64,000 bases of DNA from Thermococcus zilligii AN1 (GTDB lineage: Archaea > Methanobacteriota_B > Thermococci > Thermococcales > Thermococcaceae). The notes under the pieces were generated by a model. That model saw nothing but the letters and a program-made list of their open reading frames with translations, did no database searches and was not told where the DNA came from. The stretch covers positions 372,001 through 436,000 of the forward strand of contig NZ_AJLF01000001.1 in assembly GCF_000258515.1 (NCBI RefSeq). Reading direction: 5' to 3'. Shown in pieces: positions 1-8,187 of the stretch. Made by a program: the position numbers and the translations under genes. Each line of letters opens with the position of its first letter. Position 1 is the first letter of the stretch.

Positions 1-3
1 GGG

Positions 4-867
4 TCAGAGGTACTTCCTCAGGAACTCCCCCACTCTCTTCTTCCACTCCTCTGGGTGGAGCTTGAGAGTCCTTACGTGGGGTGCATCCGTCACCCAGAGC
101 TCGACGTAGGGGTTTACGGCCCTGTTGCGCTCGTAGAACTCCCGAACCTCTTCCACAGCCACGAGCGGGTCTTTCTCTCCAGCTATCAGGAGGAGCGGCT
201 TCCTTACTTTGTCGGCATAGCTTAGGGTGTAAACTTCCTTCCCGCCGCTGAAGAGCTTCGTGAACGGCTTGACAAAGACGTGGAGCCACTCAGGGAGGCC
301 GGCGAAGTACTTGAGGCCCCTCGCACCGGTCTTATCTAACCTCACGGGCGGGGAATCAGCGATGCCGCAGCAGACCTCTTCAACCTCCACTAAGGAGCGT
401 ATGGTGAGCATCCCGCCCATCGAGAAACCTAAGAGGGCTATTTTCCTCGCTTCTTCCGGGTGGTTTTCCTTCAGCCATCTCACGGCCGCCCTGACGTCGG
501 CTATCTCTTTGTCTCCGATTGTCGTGTACTTTCCCCCGCTCTTCCCGTGGGCCCTGAAGTCAAAGACGAGGACGTTGTAGTTCTCTTTGAGGAGAAACTC
601 AACGGCTGGCCTCATGTAGAGCTCGTACCACCTGCTTGCAGTATAGCCGTGCAGTGGAATGACCGTTTTATCGCTCCCCCCTGGAACCCACCAGCCGCTG
701 AGCTTAAGCCCGTCCTCGGTCTCGAAGGTTATATCCTCGTAGTCGAAGCCGAGGTCTTTGGGTGTCCACTCTCCAATGAGCCTCGGCGGCTTCGCCATCT
801 TATAGCCAACGAAGGCAGAGAAGGCGAAAAAGAGTAGGATAACAAGGAGCGCAGCCTCAAGGATCAT
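4..867 (-). CDS. Membrane-anchored alpha/beta hydrolase
   Basis: 287-residue serine hydrolase of the alpha/beta fold. Residues 1-25 form a hydrophobic segment, probably an N-terminal membrane anchor. The oxyanion-region HG (PLHGYTAS) precedes the nucleophile elbow GFSMGG; AGEKDPL carries the likely catalytic Asp and DAPHVRT the His, so the Ser-Asp-His triad is complete. The substrate cannot be told; such proteins are usually annotated as esterases or peptidase-like hydrolases. The ATG lies 3 bases past the stop of the upstream MFS gene, with AGGTGAGC as ribosome binding site, so the two are probably cotranscribed. Confidence 0.85.
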   Translation of the reverse strand: MILEAALLVILLFFAFSAFVGYKMAKPPRLIGEWTPKDLGFDYEDITFETEDGLKLSGWWVPGGSDKTVIPLHGYTASRWYELYMRPAVEFLLKENYNVLVFDFRAHGKSGGKYTTIGDKEIADVRAAVRWLKENHPEEARKIALLGFSMGGMLTIRSLVEVEEVCCGIADSPPVRLDKTGARGLKYFAGLPEWLHVFVKPFTKLFSGGKEVYTLSYADKVRKPLLLIAGEKDPLVAVEEVREFYERNRAVNPYVELWVTDAPHVRTLKLHPEEWKKRVGEFLRKYL

Positions 868-869
868 TT

Positions 870-2120
870 TTAGCTCACCTCAAGCTCCTTCATGCTCCAT
901 ATGAGGGGCATGGCCATGAATATTAGCACAGCCCCGATGGGGAAGAGGATGCGGTAGTTGCCGCCCGCGAGGTCAACTATGGCCCCTCCTATCGTGCCAG
1001 CGAGAAGGACAGGGATGGACTTGGTGGCTTCATAGACTCCGTAGTAGCGGCCGGTGAAGGCCTCCTTCTCGAACTTTGTGAGGAGGTCACCAACCACAGG
1101 ATAGGAAGCCGCCAGGAGGGCACCCCACCCGATTCCGGCCACAAGAAGGGCGGCGTATATCTGTGCCGCAGTGTGGATGAACCAGCCCCAGAGCAGTGGG
1201 AGGGCAAAGATAAGACCGCCGAGGATTATGCTGAGCCTCCTTCCCACCTTGTCGTAGATATAGCCACCGGGCAGGGAGCCGAGCAGGACTGCGACGTTGA
1301 AGAGGGCCATGAGGTAGAGGCCCATGGGTGTTACTGTGTTTATGTTTTCCTCCGTGGCTGAGCCGTAAAGTATGAAAGCCAGTATGCCGTAGAGGAAGAT
1401 CGCTATGAACTCAAAGCTCATCCACCAGAGTATCTGGGCCGTGTAGAACTTTAGGAAGTCCCTCGTGGTGAATATGCTCTTCACGTACTCGGAGAGGCTC
1501 TCGTTCTCCTCTATCTCCGGTGCCTCCGGCTCCCTGACCTTGTAGTAGACGAAGGCAGCGGCCACGAAGAGGAACAGGGCAGCAAGCCCGAAGGGCCCGA
1601 TATAACCTTTTCCGTACTTTGCCACCAAAAAGCCGCCGAGGCCGAATAGGAACAGGTTGCCCGCCCACTCGAGGAGTGTAATTACCCCACTGGCCTTCCC
1701 CCGCTGTCCGCTCTCGACCGTGTCAGGCATCAAGGCCCTGAACTGGGCAGTGTAGAGGTGCAGAGAGAAGTAGAGGAACGCCAGGCTAAGTGCAAAACCC
1801 CAGAGCGGGACGCCCATCTTATAGGCCGTCCATATCATGAGCGTAGCTATGGCCGATAGAATACCACCGATGAAGATGAAGGGCCTTCTCCTTCCGTGCC
1901 CTGACTTCAGGGTATCACTGTAATACCCCAGGAAAGGCGGGACGAGCAGGCCAATAAACCCCTCGAGGGCAAGGATGCTGCCCTTAACAAAGGCGGAAGT
2001 GGTGTAATCGGAGAGTAGGGGAAAGGAGAAGCCCTTGTTCAGGGCCCACCCCATGCTCCTGCTGAAGCCGAGCAGAGCAAGACCGAACACAACACTCCAG
2101 TTGAGTCCCTTCCTTTCCAC
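870..2120 (-). CDS. MFS transporter (sugar/cation symporter-like)
   Basis: About 416 residues with some 12 hydrophobic segments, a major facilitator. The cytoplasmic loop between TM2 and TM3 carries the family signature GYYSDTLKSGHGRRRPFIF, with the basic GRRRP run typical of the glycoside-pentoside-hexuronide/SLC45-like branch. The start is taken as the GTG at 2120 because GGGGGTG lies about 5 bases upstream; a GTG at 2141 in frame has no such site. It is followed directly by the hydrolase at 4-867 and preceded by a second MFS gene on the same strand. The substrate is unknown; sugar or drug export are both possible. Confidence 0.85.
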   Translation of the reverse strand: MERKGLNWSVVFGLALLGFSRSMGWALNKGFSFPLLSDYTTSAFVKGSILALEGFIGLLVPPFLGYYSDTLKSGHGRRRPFIFIGGILSAIATLMIWTAYKMGVPLWGFALSLAFLYFSLHLYTAQFRALMPDTVESGQRGKASGVITLLEWAGNLFLFGLGGFLVAKYGKGYIGPFGLAALFLFVAAAFVYYKVREPEAPEIEENESLSEYVKSIFTTRDFLKFYTAQILWWMSFEFIAIFLYGILAFILYGSATEENINTVTPMGLYLMALFNVAVLLGSLPGGYIYDKVGRRLSIILGGLIFALPLLWGWFIHTAAQIYAALLVAGIGWGALLAASYPVVGDLLTKFEKEAFTGRYYGVYEATKSIPVLLAGTIGGAIVDLAGGNYRILFPIGAVLIFMAMPLIWSMKELEVS

Positions 2121-2183
2121 GGTTTCACCCCCATTTGCCACGGACTTGCCAAAGTTTTGGCTCGGGAAATTAAAAAGGAAATT

Positions 2184-3542
2184 TCAATCCGTGCCCAGGT
2201 AGTCGAGGGCATTGCCCCTGCTCCTGACGATGTCGCCCCTCCTGACGAACTGCATCGTTATCGCCGCCAGTATGAAGAACGCCACCGCGAAGGGCAGGAG
2301 CGTTTTGTAGCCGATGAGGTCGAGGAAGGCCCCGGCGAGCGGAGGTGCGACGAGGTTGGCGGCCTGGCTGAAGAAGTAGTAAAGCCCCGTGTAGCCGCCG
2401 AGCCTTTCTTCAGTCGTCATGTCCACCACCATCGGCAGGGAGTTCACGTTGACCATCGCCCAGCCTATCCCCGCAACAAAGAACAGGGCCATGAACTCCA
2501 TGACGACAGGGTCGGAGAGGGAAGGGCTCTGGGGCTTGGAGGTTTCACCCAGGAAGTATGCCCCGGCTACCACGAGGGAGATGAGGACTAAGCCTAGGGT
2601 TATGGTCTTCTTCCTCCCGATCCTCGCCCCGAGAAAGCCCGCGGGTATCGCCGTTATCATGAAGCTGAGCGAGACTGCGCCGAGCAGAAAAGCTCCGGTG
2701 CTCTCAATCTTCCTCGTGAACTCGGTTTCGGCGGCACCCACGGGGATCCCGAACAGGTGGTACTTGAAGTAGCTGGTGAAGAAGGTCTCCAGGGAGTTGA
2801 AGGCAATGAACCAGAGGAAGATCGAGACCAGTACGAACAAGAGGCTCCTCTCCTGGCTCGCAAAGACGTCCTTTAGGTTCTCCCTCAGCTCGCCAAAGCT
2901 CCTGCGTGACGTCTCCGAGAGCAGCTTTCCAATGCCGGTCTTTTTTCCGGGGACGCGGTATTCCTCGGGCTCGGGGACGAAGAGCACCACCAGGAGGTTG
3001 GCCAGGAGCATTACCGCTGCAGCAGCGTAGAAGGGGTAGGCGTAGTTCACATCGTAGAGGGCTTTGCCCCCGAAGTAGGCCAGAAGCGCTCCGAGGCCGC
3101 CCATGAAGTTGATTATGCCGTTGGCCTGGCTCCTCTTTTCGCTCGGTGTGATGTCGGGCATGAAGGCGATGACGGGGGAGCGGAAGAGGGCCATGAAGAA
3201 GTTCATTAGGACTATCGTCCCCATGAAGAGGGCGAGGTTCTCATGGCTCCTCGCTACGGGGATGAGAGCGAACATTATGGCAGCGGACGGAGCACCGAGG
3301 AGGATGTAGGGCTTCCTCCTGCCGAGCCTCGTCCGCGTCATGTCGCTGAGCGCACCGAGGAACGGGAGAAGCAGGACAGCGAAGAGGTTGTCGATGGTCA
3401 TGACGAAGCCCGTCACCGTTTTGTTCATGCCAAAGGTGTCCTGCAGGAAGATCGGTATGTAGGCGTTGTAGAGGGCCCAGATGATGCTTATACCGAAGAA
3501 ACCGAAGCCGAGCAGGAATATCCTCGAGTACTTGAACTCCAC
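2184..3542 (-). CDS. MFS transporter, second copy
   Basis: 452-residue major facilitator related to its downstream neighbour. It shows the TM2-TM3 motif GALSDMTRTRLGRRKPYIL and a second-half equivalent GARIGRKKT, with about 12 hydrophobic segments. The start is a GTG at 3542 behind GGGGGTGGAG; an in-frame upstream extension to 3620 lacks a binding site and has unlikely composition. A TATA-like CTTAAAAG near 3598-3606 (minus strand) fits a promoter. Two adjacent divergent MFS paralogues suggest related substrates, but none is identifiable. Confidence 0.85.
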   Translation of the reverse strand: MEFKYSRIFLLGFGFFGISIIWALYNAYIPIFLQDTFGMNKTVTGFVMTIDNLFAVLLLPFLGALSDMTRTRLGRRKPYILLGAPSAAIMFALIPVARSHENLALFMGTIVLMNFFMALFRSPVIAFMPDITPSEKRSQANGIINFMGGLGALLAYFGGKALYDVNYAYPFYAAAAVMLLANLLVVLFVPEPEEYRVPGKKTGIGKLLSETSRRSFGELRENLKDVFASQERSLLFVLVSIFLWFIAFNSLETFFTSYFKYHLFGIPVGAAETEFTRKIESTGAFLLGAVSLSFMITAIPAGFLGARIGRKKTITLGLVLISLVVAGAYFLGETSKPQSPSLSDPVVMEFMALFFVAGIGWAMVNVNSLPMVVDMTTEERLGGYTGLYYFFSQAANLVAPPLAGAFLDLIGYKTLLPFAVAFFILAAITMQFVRRGDIVRSRGNALDYLGTD

Positions 3543-3997
3543 ATCTCCACCCCCAATTTGGCAAGCTATTGAAAGGGCGTGAGAATTTCGCAGTGGGACT
3601 TTTAAGGGTTGCCGGCCCATTTATGAACCATGAAAGCGGGAACGGAAGTGAACGATTGGGGTACTCTGCTCCGGGGCGCAGGGGCTAAAGGGGGGCTTGT
3701 TGTCTTCCCTTCAGAGAACCCCGGAACCGTTGAGGCCCTTTCGGGGAGTGCCTTGAATGCCGCGTGGGTTCCATGGCCAGCTATCCCCCCGGTTTCTTAC
3801 GCTGGATACTGGGGCCTTCACGGTTCTCTTGCGCGCCCAGGGATAGCGTGGTCTTGGGATCTGCCTCTGGAACTACCGGAAGAGCTCCACCGGGATCAGA
3901 AGCTGGTCCCGCCCGCAGTGCCCCCATCTCCGAGGATCCAGCAAGACCGGGAAAAGTTTTTACAGTTTAAGGGCAAAATAAAGGGGGTGACTCCCTG
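3543..3997. other. 455-bp gap with no convincing protein gene
   Basis: A GC-rich gap between the MFS gene and the phosphodiesterase. A plus-strand open frame (3630-3998, 122 codons) fills most of it. Its codon use is unlike the neighbours (four CGG and one CGC arginine codons, where neighbours use AGG/AGA), it has no clear ribosome binding site, and the promoter of the next gene lies inside it. A plus-strand TATA-like CTTTTAAGG at 3599-3607 would start a transcript near 3627-3632. A small non-coding RNA or a decayed gene are both possible; I cannot decide. Confidence 0.4.
3950..3975 (+). promoter_or_regulatory. Promoter of the glycerophosphodiesterase-glycerol kinase unit
   Basis: A purine-rich BRE-like GGGAAAA runs into the T/A-rich element GTTTTTACAGTTTAAG, placed 25-45 bases before the ATG at 3998. 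The leader carries the strong ribosome binding site GGGGGTGA. Confidence 0.55.
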
Positions 3998-4738
3998 ATG
4001 GGCAGGAATATCCTCGTGCTCGGCCACAGGGGCTACTCCGCGAAGTACCCGGAGAACACCCTTCTGGCCTTCAGGAAGGCCATCGAGGCCGGAGCTGATG
4101 GGGTCGAGCTGGACGTCTGGCTTACGAAGGACGGGGAGGTCGTTGTAATCCACGACGAGACCGTCGATAGAACAAGCAACGGGAGCGGAAAGGTCAGGGA
4201 GATGACCCTGGCGGAGCTTAGGGAGCTGGACTTTGGAATGGGCGAGAGGATACCAACGCTGGAAGAGGTCTTTGAGGCCCTGCCGGAGGACGCGGTGGTG
4301 AACGTTGAGATAAAAGACACAGAGGCAGTCAAGAAGACCGCTGAAATCATAGGGGCAAACAACCCCGAAAGGGTCGTTGTTTCATCATTCATCATCGATG
4401 CCCTGAGGGAATACAGGAAGCTTGACTCAGAGACGAGGCTGGGGGTGCTCCTGGACAGGGAAGAGGTTCTCGCGCAGCTTCCCGCCCTCCTCGGGGAGCT
4501 AAGGCCGTGGTCAATAAACCCGCCGATAGAGGCCCTTGGCGTTGTTGGAGTTGAGAAGACCGTGAAGGAGCTCGAGAAGGTGAAGGGGGCGGGGCTTAAT
4601 GTGCTCCTGTGGTCTCTCAATGATGAGAGCTACTATTCCAACGACAACCTCGTCAGGCTCATCCCCCTCTTCGACGGCGTCATAGTAAATGACGTTGAGA
4701 GAATGATCGGTTACCTCAGGAAGCTCGGGCTGGGGTGA
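3998..4738 (+). CDS. Glycerophosphodiester phosphodiesterase
   Basis: 246-residue GDPD-family TIM-barrel enzyme that hydrolyses glycerophosphodiesters to glycerol-3-phosphate (or glycerol-1-phosphate) and an alcohol. The N terminus shows the catalytic [12 protein letters not shown] at residues 10-21, then the metal-binding [12 protein letters not shown] and [13 protein letters not shown], all family hallmarks. Length is normal for the short cytoplasmic form, with no signal peptide. The ATG is preceded by GGGGGTGA. The glycerol kinase gene starts 20 bases downstream, so the pair likely salvages glycerol units from lipid head groups or solutes. Confidence 0.93.
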   Translation: MGRNILVLGHRGYSAKYPENTLLAFRKAIEAGADGVELDVWLTKDGEVVVIHDETVDRTSNGSGKVREMTLAELRELDFGMGERIPTLEEVFEALPEDAVVNVEIKDTEAVKKTAEIIGANNPERVVVSSFIIDALREYRKLDSETRLGVLLDREEVLAQLPALLGELRPWSINPPIEALGVVGVEKTVKELEKVKGAGLNVLLWSLNDESYYSNDNLVRLIPLFDGVIVNDVERMIGYLRKLGLG

Positions 4739-4757
4739 CCGAACCCGGGTGGTGGAA

Positions 4758-6239
4758 ATGGAGAAGTTCGTACTTTCGCTTGACGAGGGGACGACCTCGG
4801 CGAGGGCGATAATCTTCGACAGGGAGAGCAACGTTCTCGGATTCGGCCAGTACGAATTCCCGCAGCACTATCCAAAGCCAGGCTGGGTGGAGCACGACCC
4901 CGAGGAAATCTGGGAAGCCCAGATGGGGGCAATAAAAACCGCAATTGAGGGTGCTAAAATCGAGCCCAATCAAATAGCCGCCATCGGGGTAACCAACCAG
5001 AGGGAAACCGCGATAGTCTGGGACAGAAGCGGAAAACCGCTCCACAACGCGATAGTCTGGCAGTGCAGGAGAACGGCTGAGATGGTCGAGGAGATAAAGA
5101 GAGACTACGGAAGCCTCATCAAGGAGAAGACGGGCCTTGTGCCGGACGCGTACTTCTCGGCGAGCAAGCTCAGGTGGCTCCTCGACAACGTGCCCGGCCT
5201 GAGGGAAAGGGCCGAGAAGGGCGAAGTCCTCTTCGGGACGGTGGATACCTTCCTCATCTACCGCCTCACGGGGGAGCACATCACCGATTACTCAAACGCC
5301 TCAAGGACGATGCTCTTCAACATCAAGAAGCTTGAATGGGACGATGAACTCCTCGAGCTCTTCAAAATCCCGGATGGCGTTCTCCCGGAGGTGAGGGAGT
5401 CGAGCGAGGTCTACGGCTACACAAAGAAAGAGATCCTCGGTGAGGAAATCCCGGTCAGCGGAAACGCGGGTGACCAGCAGGCGGCCCTGTTCGGGCAGGC
5501 GGCCTTTGAGACCGGAATGGTGAAGGCCACCTACGGGACGGGGAACTTCATCCTGGCCAACACGGGCAAAATGGTTCGCTATTCGGGCAACCTGCTCACA
5601 ACGATTGCCTGGGGACTCAAGGGGAGGGTCACCTACGCCCTTGAGGGGAGCATATTCGTGACGGGGGCGGCAGTCCAGTGGCTCAGGGATGGAATAAAGA
5701 TCATCAAGAATGCCCCCGAAACTGAAGAGCTCGCCAGAAAGCTCGCAAGCAACGAGGGAGTTTACTTCGTGCCGGCCTTCGTCGGCCTCGGGGCGCCCTA
5801 CTGGGACCAGTTCGCGCGCGGGCTGATAATGGGGATAACGCGCAGTACCGGCAGGGAGCACCTCGCGAGGGCAACGCTCGAGGCGATAGCCTATCTAACC
5901 CGCGATGTCATCGAAGAAATGGAGGCGCTCGTTGGCATCAGGGAACTACGCGTTGACGGGGGAGCGACTGCAAACGACTTCCTGATGCAGTTCCAGGCGG
6001 ACATCCTGAACAGGCGCGTCGTGAGGCCCCTCGTGAAGGAAACCACCGCCCTCGGTGCGGCTTACCTGGCCGGCCTGGCAGTCGATTACTGGGAAGGCCT
6101 CGACGAGATAAAGGGCCTCTGGAAGGCTGAGAGGGTCTTTGAGCCAGCCATGGACGAAGAAACCCGGGAAAGGCTCTACCGCGGCTGGAAGGAGGCAGTG
6201 AGGAGGGCGATGGGCTGGGCAAAGGTCGCCGGTTCCTGA
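4758..6239 (+). CDS. glpK: Glycerol kinase
   Basis: 493-residue FGGY-family kinase: ATP + glycerol to ADP + glycerol-3-phosphate. The N-terminal phosphate loop [12 protein letters not shown], the glycerol-binding TNQRET and WQCRRT segments, and the C-terminal [16 protein letters not shown] are all present. The sequence matches the Thermococcus glycerol kinase closely in my memory. The start is the ATG at 4758, with GGTGG six to ten bases upstream; GTG codons at 4749 and 4752 are in frame but form the ribosome binding site. Cotranscription with the phosphodiesterase is likely. Confidence 0.97.
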   Translation: MEKFVLSLDEGTTSARAIIFDRESNVLGFGQYEFPQHYPKPGWVEHDPEEIWEAQMGAIKTAIEGAKIEPNQIAAIGVTNQRETAIVWDRSGKPLHNAIVWQCRRTAEMVEEIKRDYGSLIKEKTGLVPDAYFSASKLRWLLDNVPGLRERAEKGEVLFGTVDTFLIYRLTGEHITDYSNASRTMLFNIKKLEWDDELLELFKIPDGVLPEVRESSEVYGYTKKEILGEEIPVSGNAGDQQAALFGQAAFETGMVKATYGTGNFILANTGKMVRYSGNLLTTIAWGLKGRVTYALEGSIFVTGAAVQWLRDGIKIIKNAPETEELARKLASNEGVYFVPAFVGLGAPYWDQFARGLIMGITRSTGREHLARATLEAIAYLTRDVIEEMEALVGIRELRVDGGATANDFLMQFQADILNRRVVRPLVKETTALGAAYLAGLAVDYWEGLDEIKGLWKAERVFEPAMDEETRERLYRGWKEAVRRAMGWAKVAGS

Positions 6240-6312
6240 TTAACTTTTCATTTGAGCATCCCGAATGGGGCAACGTTTTTATTCAGAAGGGTGAGTTTTA
6301 GACGGTGAGGCC

Positions 6313-6885
6313 ATGATAGTTGACCTTTCCCTTCCGCTGGGGGAGAGTACCCCGGTTTACCCTGGTGATCCGGAGATACGTGTAAGACCCTGGGCCTTTA
6401 TCGATAGGGACGGCTATTACATGAACTCGCTGAAGATGGGGGAGCACTCGGGAACCCACGTTGATGCACCCGCTCACTTTATCCCCGGTGGAAAGACCGT
6501 GGATGAACTTCCCCTTGAGAAGTTCATTGGCAATGGACTGGTCATAGATGTTCGCAACGGGGAGGGCCCCGTAAAGCTCGACGAAATACCTGACTCGGGC
6601 TACTACGACAGGATAGTTCTCTTTCTAACCGGCGGGAGGGAGCTTTCGCCCGAAGTTGCCCTGTTTCTTGCCGCGGAGGGTGTAAAAGCCGTCGGCACCG
6701 ATGCCACGAGCATAGGCAATGAGAGCGTTCACACGATACTCCTGAGCGGGGAGATACCGATTTTTGAGAATCTAACGAACCTGGAAGAAGTGCTTGGCAT
6801 GGAGTTCGTTTTTATAGCCCTCCCCCTCAAAATAGAGGGCGGGTCCGGGAGCCCCGTTAGGGCGGTTGCGATCCTCGAGGAGTGA
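6313..6885 (+). CDS. Cyclase-family metal hydrolase (kynurenine formamidase-like)
   Basis: 190-residue protein of the cyclase / kynurenine formamidase superfamily. The signature HSGTHVDAPAHF (residues 42-53) supplies the divalent-metal ligands, and SLPLGESTPVYPGDP at the N terminus is also typical. The real substrate in archaea is not established, so formamidase activity should not be assumed. It has its own TATA box (ACGTTTTTATTC near 6273-6284) and a GGTGAGG binding site. The next gene is convergent and begins at the following base. Confidence 0.88.
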   Translation: MIVDLSLPLGESTPVYPGDPEIRVRPWAFIDRDGYYMNSLKMGEHSGTHVDAPAHFIPGGKTVDELPLEKFIGNGLVIDVRNGEGPVKLDEIPDSGYYDRIVLFLTGGRELSPEVALFLAAEGVKAVGTDATSIGNESVHTILLSGEIPIFENLTNLEEVLGMEFVFIALPLKIEGGSGSPVRAVAILEE

Positions 6886-7890
6886 TCACTCATCTTCTTT
6901 GCCGGTGCCCTTTTCAATGATGCTCCTGAGGGCCTCGGCCAGTTTCTCGTTCTTCTCGAGAAGAGAGCGGTTCTCCTCCTCTAGCTTAGCCACCTGGGCT
7001 TTAAGACGTTTGATCTCATCGAGAAGAGGTGTCAGCTTTGACTTAGGCACGTACTCGCTCTTCATTTTCCTAACGAGGGCAATCGCATCCCCGGGAGTAG
7101 GCGCGCCGGTTATCTCCATGAGCTCCTTCTCTATCGAGGACACCATCTTGGCCTTCTCCTCGTATTCCTGAACCCTCTGCTGGAGCTCGTCTATCCTCCT
7201 GCTCAGCTCGTTGCAGGAGGAGAGCTTCTTTTTGAGCTCCTCGACCTCCCTTTCTTTGGCCTGGAGAGCAGCCTTCAGGGGCTCCACCTCTTTCCTGAGC
7301 TGGTAGTTCTCGACCACCAGGGAGTCGTGCTTCTCCTGAATCTCCCTCAAAAACTTAACAAGATCCCCGCTTATGCCCGGCATCGAGCTTCCAAACTCCC
7401 TGAGGCGCCGGTTGATCATCTGCTCAACTCGTTCTTCGATTAGCTGAGCATAGCGCTTTTCGAGCTTCGCGAGGAGCTCAGCCTGGTTTGTCTCCAGTCT
7501 CTCTTCGATCTCGTTGATGCGGGGCACGAGGTTGCTTATCCCCTCAACAAAAAGCATCTTCCTCTGGAGATCCGCGGTGGATTCTTCGAGGGCTTTTAAA
7601 CGCCTTTCAAGTGAGGAATCATTCTCCCTCATCTCGGTTCTGAGGTCCTCCAGCTTTCCCTCGAGGGTTCCGATCCTCTCTCCCAGAAGGTTCCTTTCAA
7701 TCTGGAACTCGCGGATAAACGAGGCGAGGGCCTGGAGGGCCAGAAGGGAATAATCGCCGAGCTCCTCCGATTCGGGGATTATGGCCTTTACAGTATCCCA
7801 GTCACGCAGAGTTTTTAAATCCTCGAGTATCTCGGAATGCCTCTCCCTCAGGTAGTCCCAGGTGAGGCCGGATTTTTTCTTCTCGAACAT
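6886..7890 (-). CDS. Coiled-coil protein, function unknown
   Basis: 334 residues, almost entirely charged heptad-like sequence. A short N-terminal globular stretch (about residues 1-75) is followed by long predicted coiled coils with the pattern LEGKLEDLRTEMREN and ERRLKALEEST, and a second block from about residue 205 to the end. There is no signal peptide or membrane segment. The start is the ATG at 7890 (AGGGG upstream) rather than an in-frame ATG at 7917 that overlaps the TATA box (CTATTTAAAG, about 7917-7930). I do not recognise a family; a structural or SMC-like scaffold role is only a guess. Confidence 0.8.
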   Translation of the reverse strand: MFEKKKSGLTWDYLRERHSEILEDLKTLRDWDTVKAIIPESEELGDYSLLALQALASFIREFQIERNLLGERIGTLEGKLEDLRTEMRENDSSLERRLKALEESTADLQRKMLFVEGISNLVPRINEIEERLETNQAELLAKLEKRYAQLIEERVEQMINRRLREFGSSMPGISGDLVKFLREIQEKHDSLVVENYQLRKEVEPLKAALQAKEREVEELKKKLSSCNELSRRIDELQQRVQEYEEKAKMVSSIEKELMEITGAPTPGDAIALVRKMKSEYVPKSKLTPLLDEIKRLKAQVAKLEEENRSLLEKNEKLAEALRSIIEKGTGKEDE

Positions 7891-7978
7891 CGTTCCCCTG
7901 GGGATTATGGGGTTCAAACTTTAAATAGGTTTTGTGTAGGCGCTTACTCTCAAGCTCAGTAAGAAGGGGGACTGGTAG

Positions 7979-8101
7979 TGGCCGGCGGCGTTCCCGGTTT
8001 CCCGCCCCCTTCCGGAGGGCAGTACACCCGGGAACGCGGGCGGGCTTAACTTCCGGGATCGAAACGAGACCGGGTGTGACCCCGCCGCTATGACCGCCGC
8101 A
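7979..8101 (-). rRNA. rrf: 5S ribosomal RNA
   Basis: Reading the minus strand, 8101 to 7979 gives a classic archaeal 5S rRNA of about 123 nt. It begins GCGGCGGTCATAGCGG, continues with CCCGGTCTCGTTTCGATCCCGG and GAAGTTAAGCC, then the loop E/helix IV region TACTGCCCTCCGGAAGGGGGCGGG, and closes with AACGCCGCCGGCC pairing back to the 5' end. It matches the Pyrococcus 5S pattern as I remember it. It is not beside 16S, 23S or a tRNA here: the neighbours are two divergent protein genes. Ends are accurate to a few bases. Confidence 0.95.
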
Positions 8102-8121
8102 CCAATAAACACCACCCAAAA

Positions 8122-8140
8122 AGGGTTTATAAACTTTACG
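8122..8140 (-). promoter_or_regulatory. 5S rRNA promoter
   Basis: On the minus strand CGTAAAGTTTATAAACCC gives a BRE-like CGTAAA and a strong TATA box GTTTATAAAC (8134-8125). Its centre lies about 28 bases before the 5S 5' end, the expected archaeal spacing. Confidence 0.8.
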
Positions 8141-8149
8141 GTTCCCTCT

Positions 8150-8163
8150 CCCAAAGTTTTATC
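8150..8163 (+). promoter_or_regulatory. Promoter for a leaderless mRNA (gene at 8188)
   Basis: CCCAAAGTTTTAT places a TATA element at about 8155-8162, so transcription should begin near 8185-8188, at the start codon itself. No ribosome binding site precedes the ATG, consistent with leaderless translation. Confidence 0.6.
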
Positions 8164-8187
8164 AGTACCGTCTCCCACTACGCCAAC

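Noticed and set aside
3630-3998. 122-residue protein upstream of the phosphodiesterase
   Set aside because: Unusual codons, no ribosome site, and it contains the next gene's promoter.
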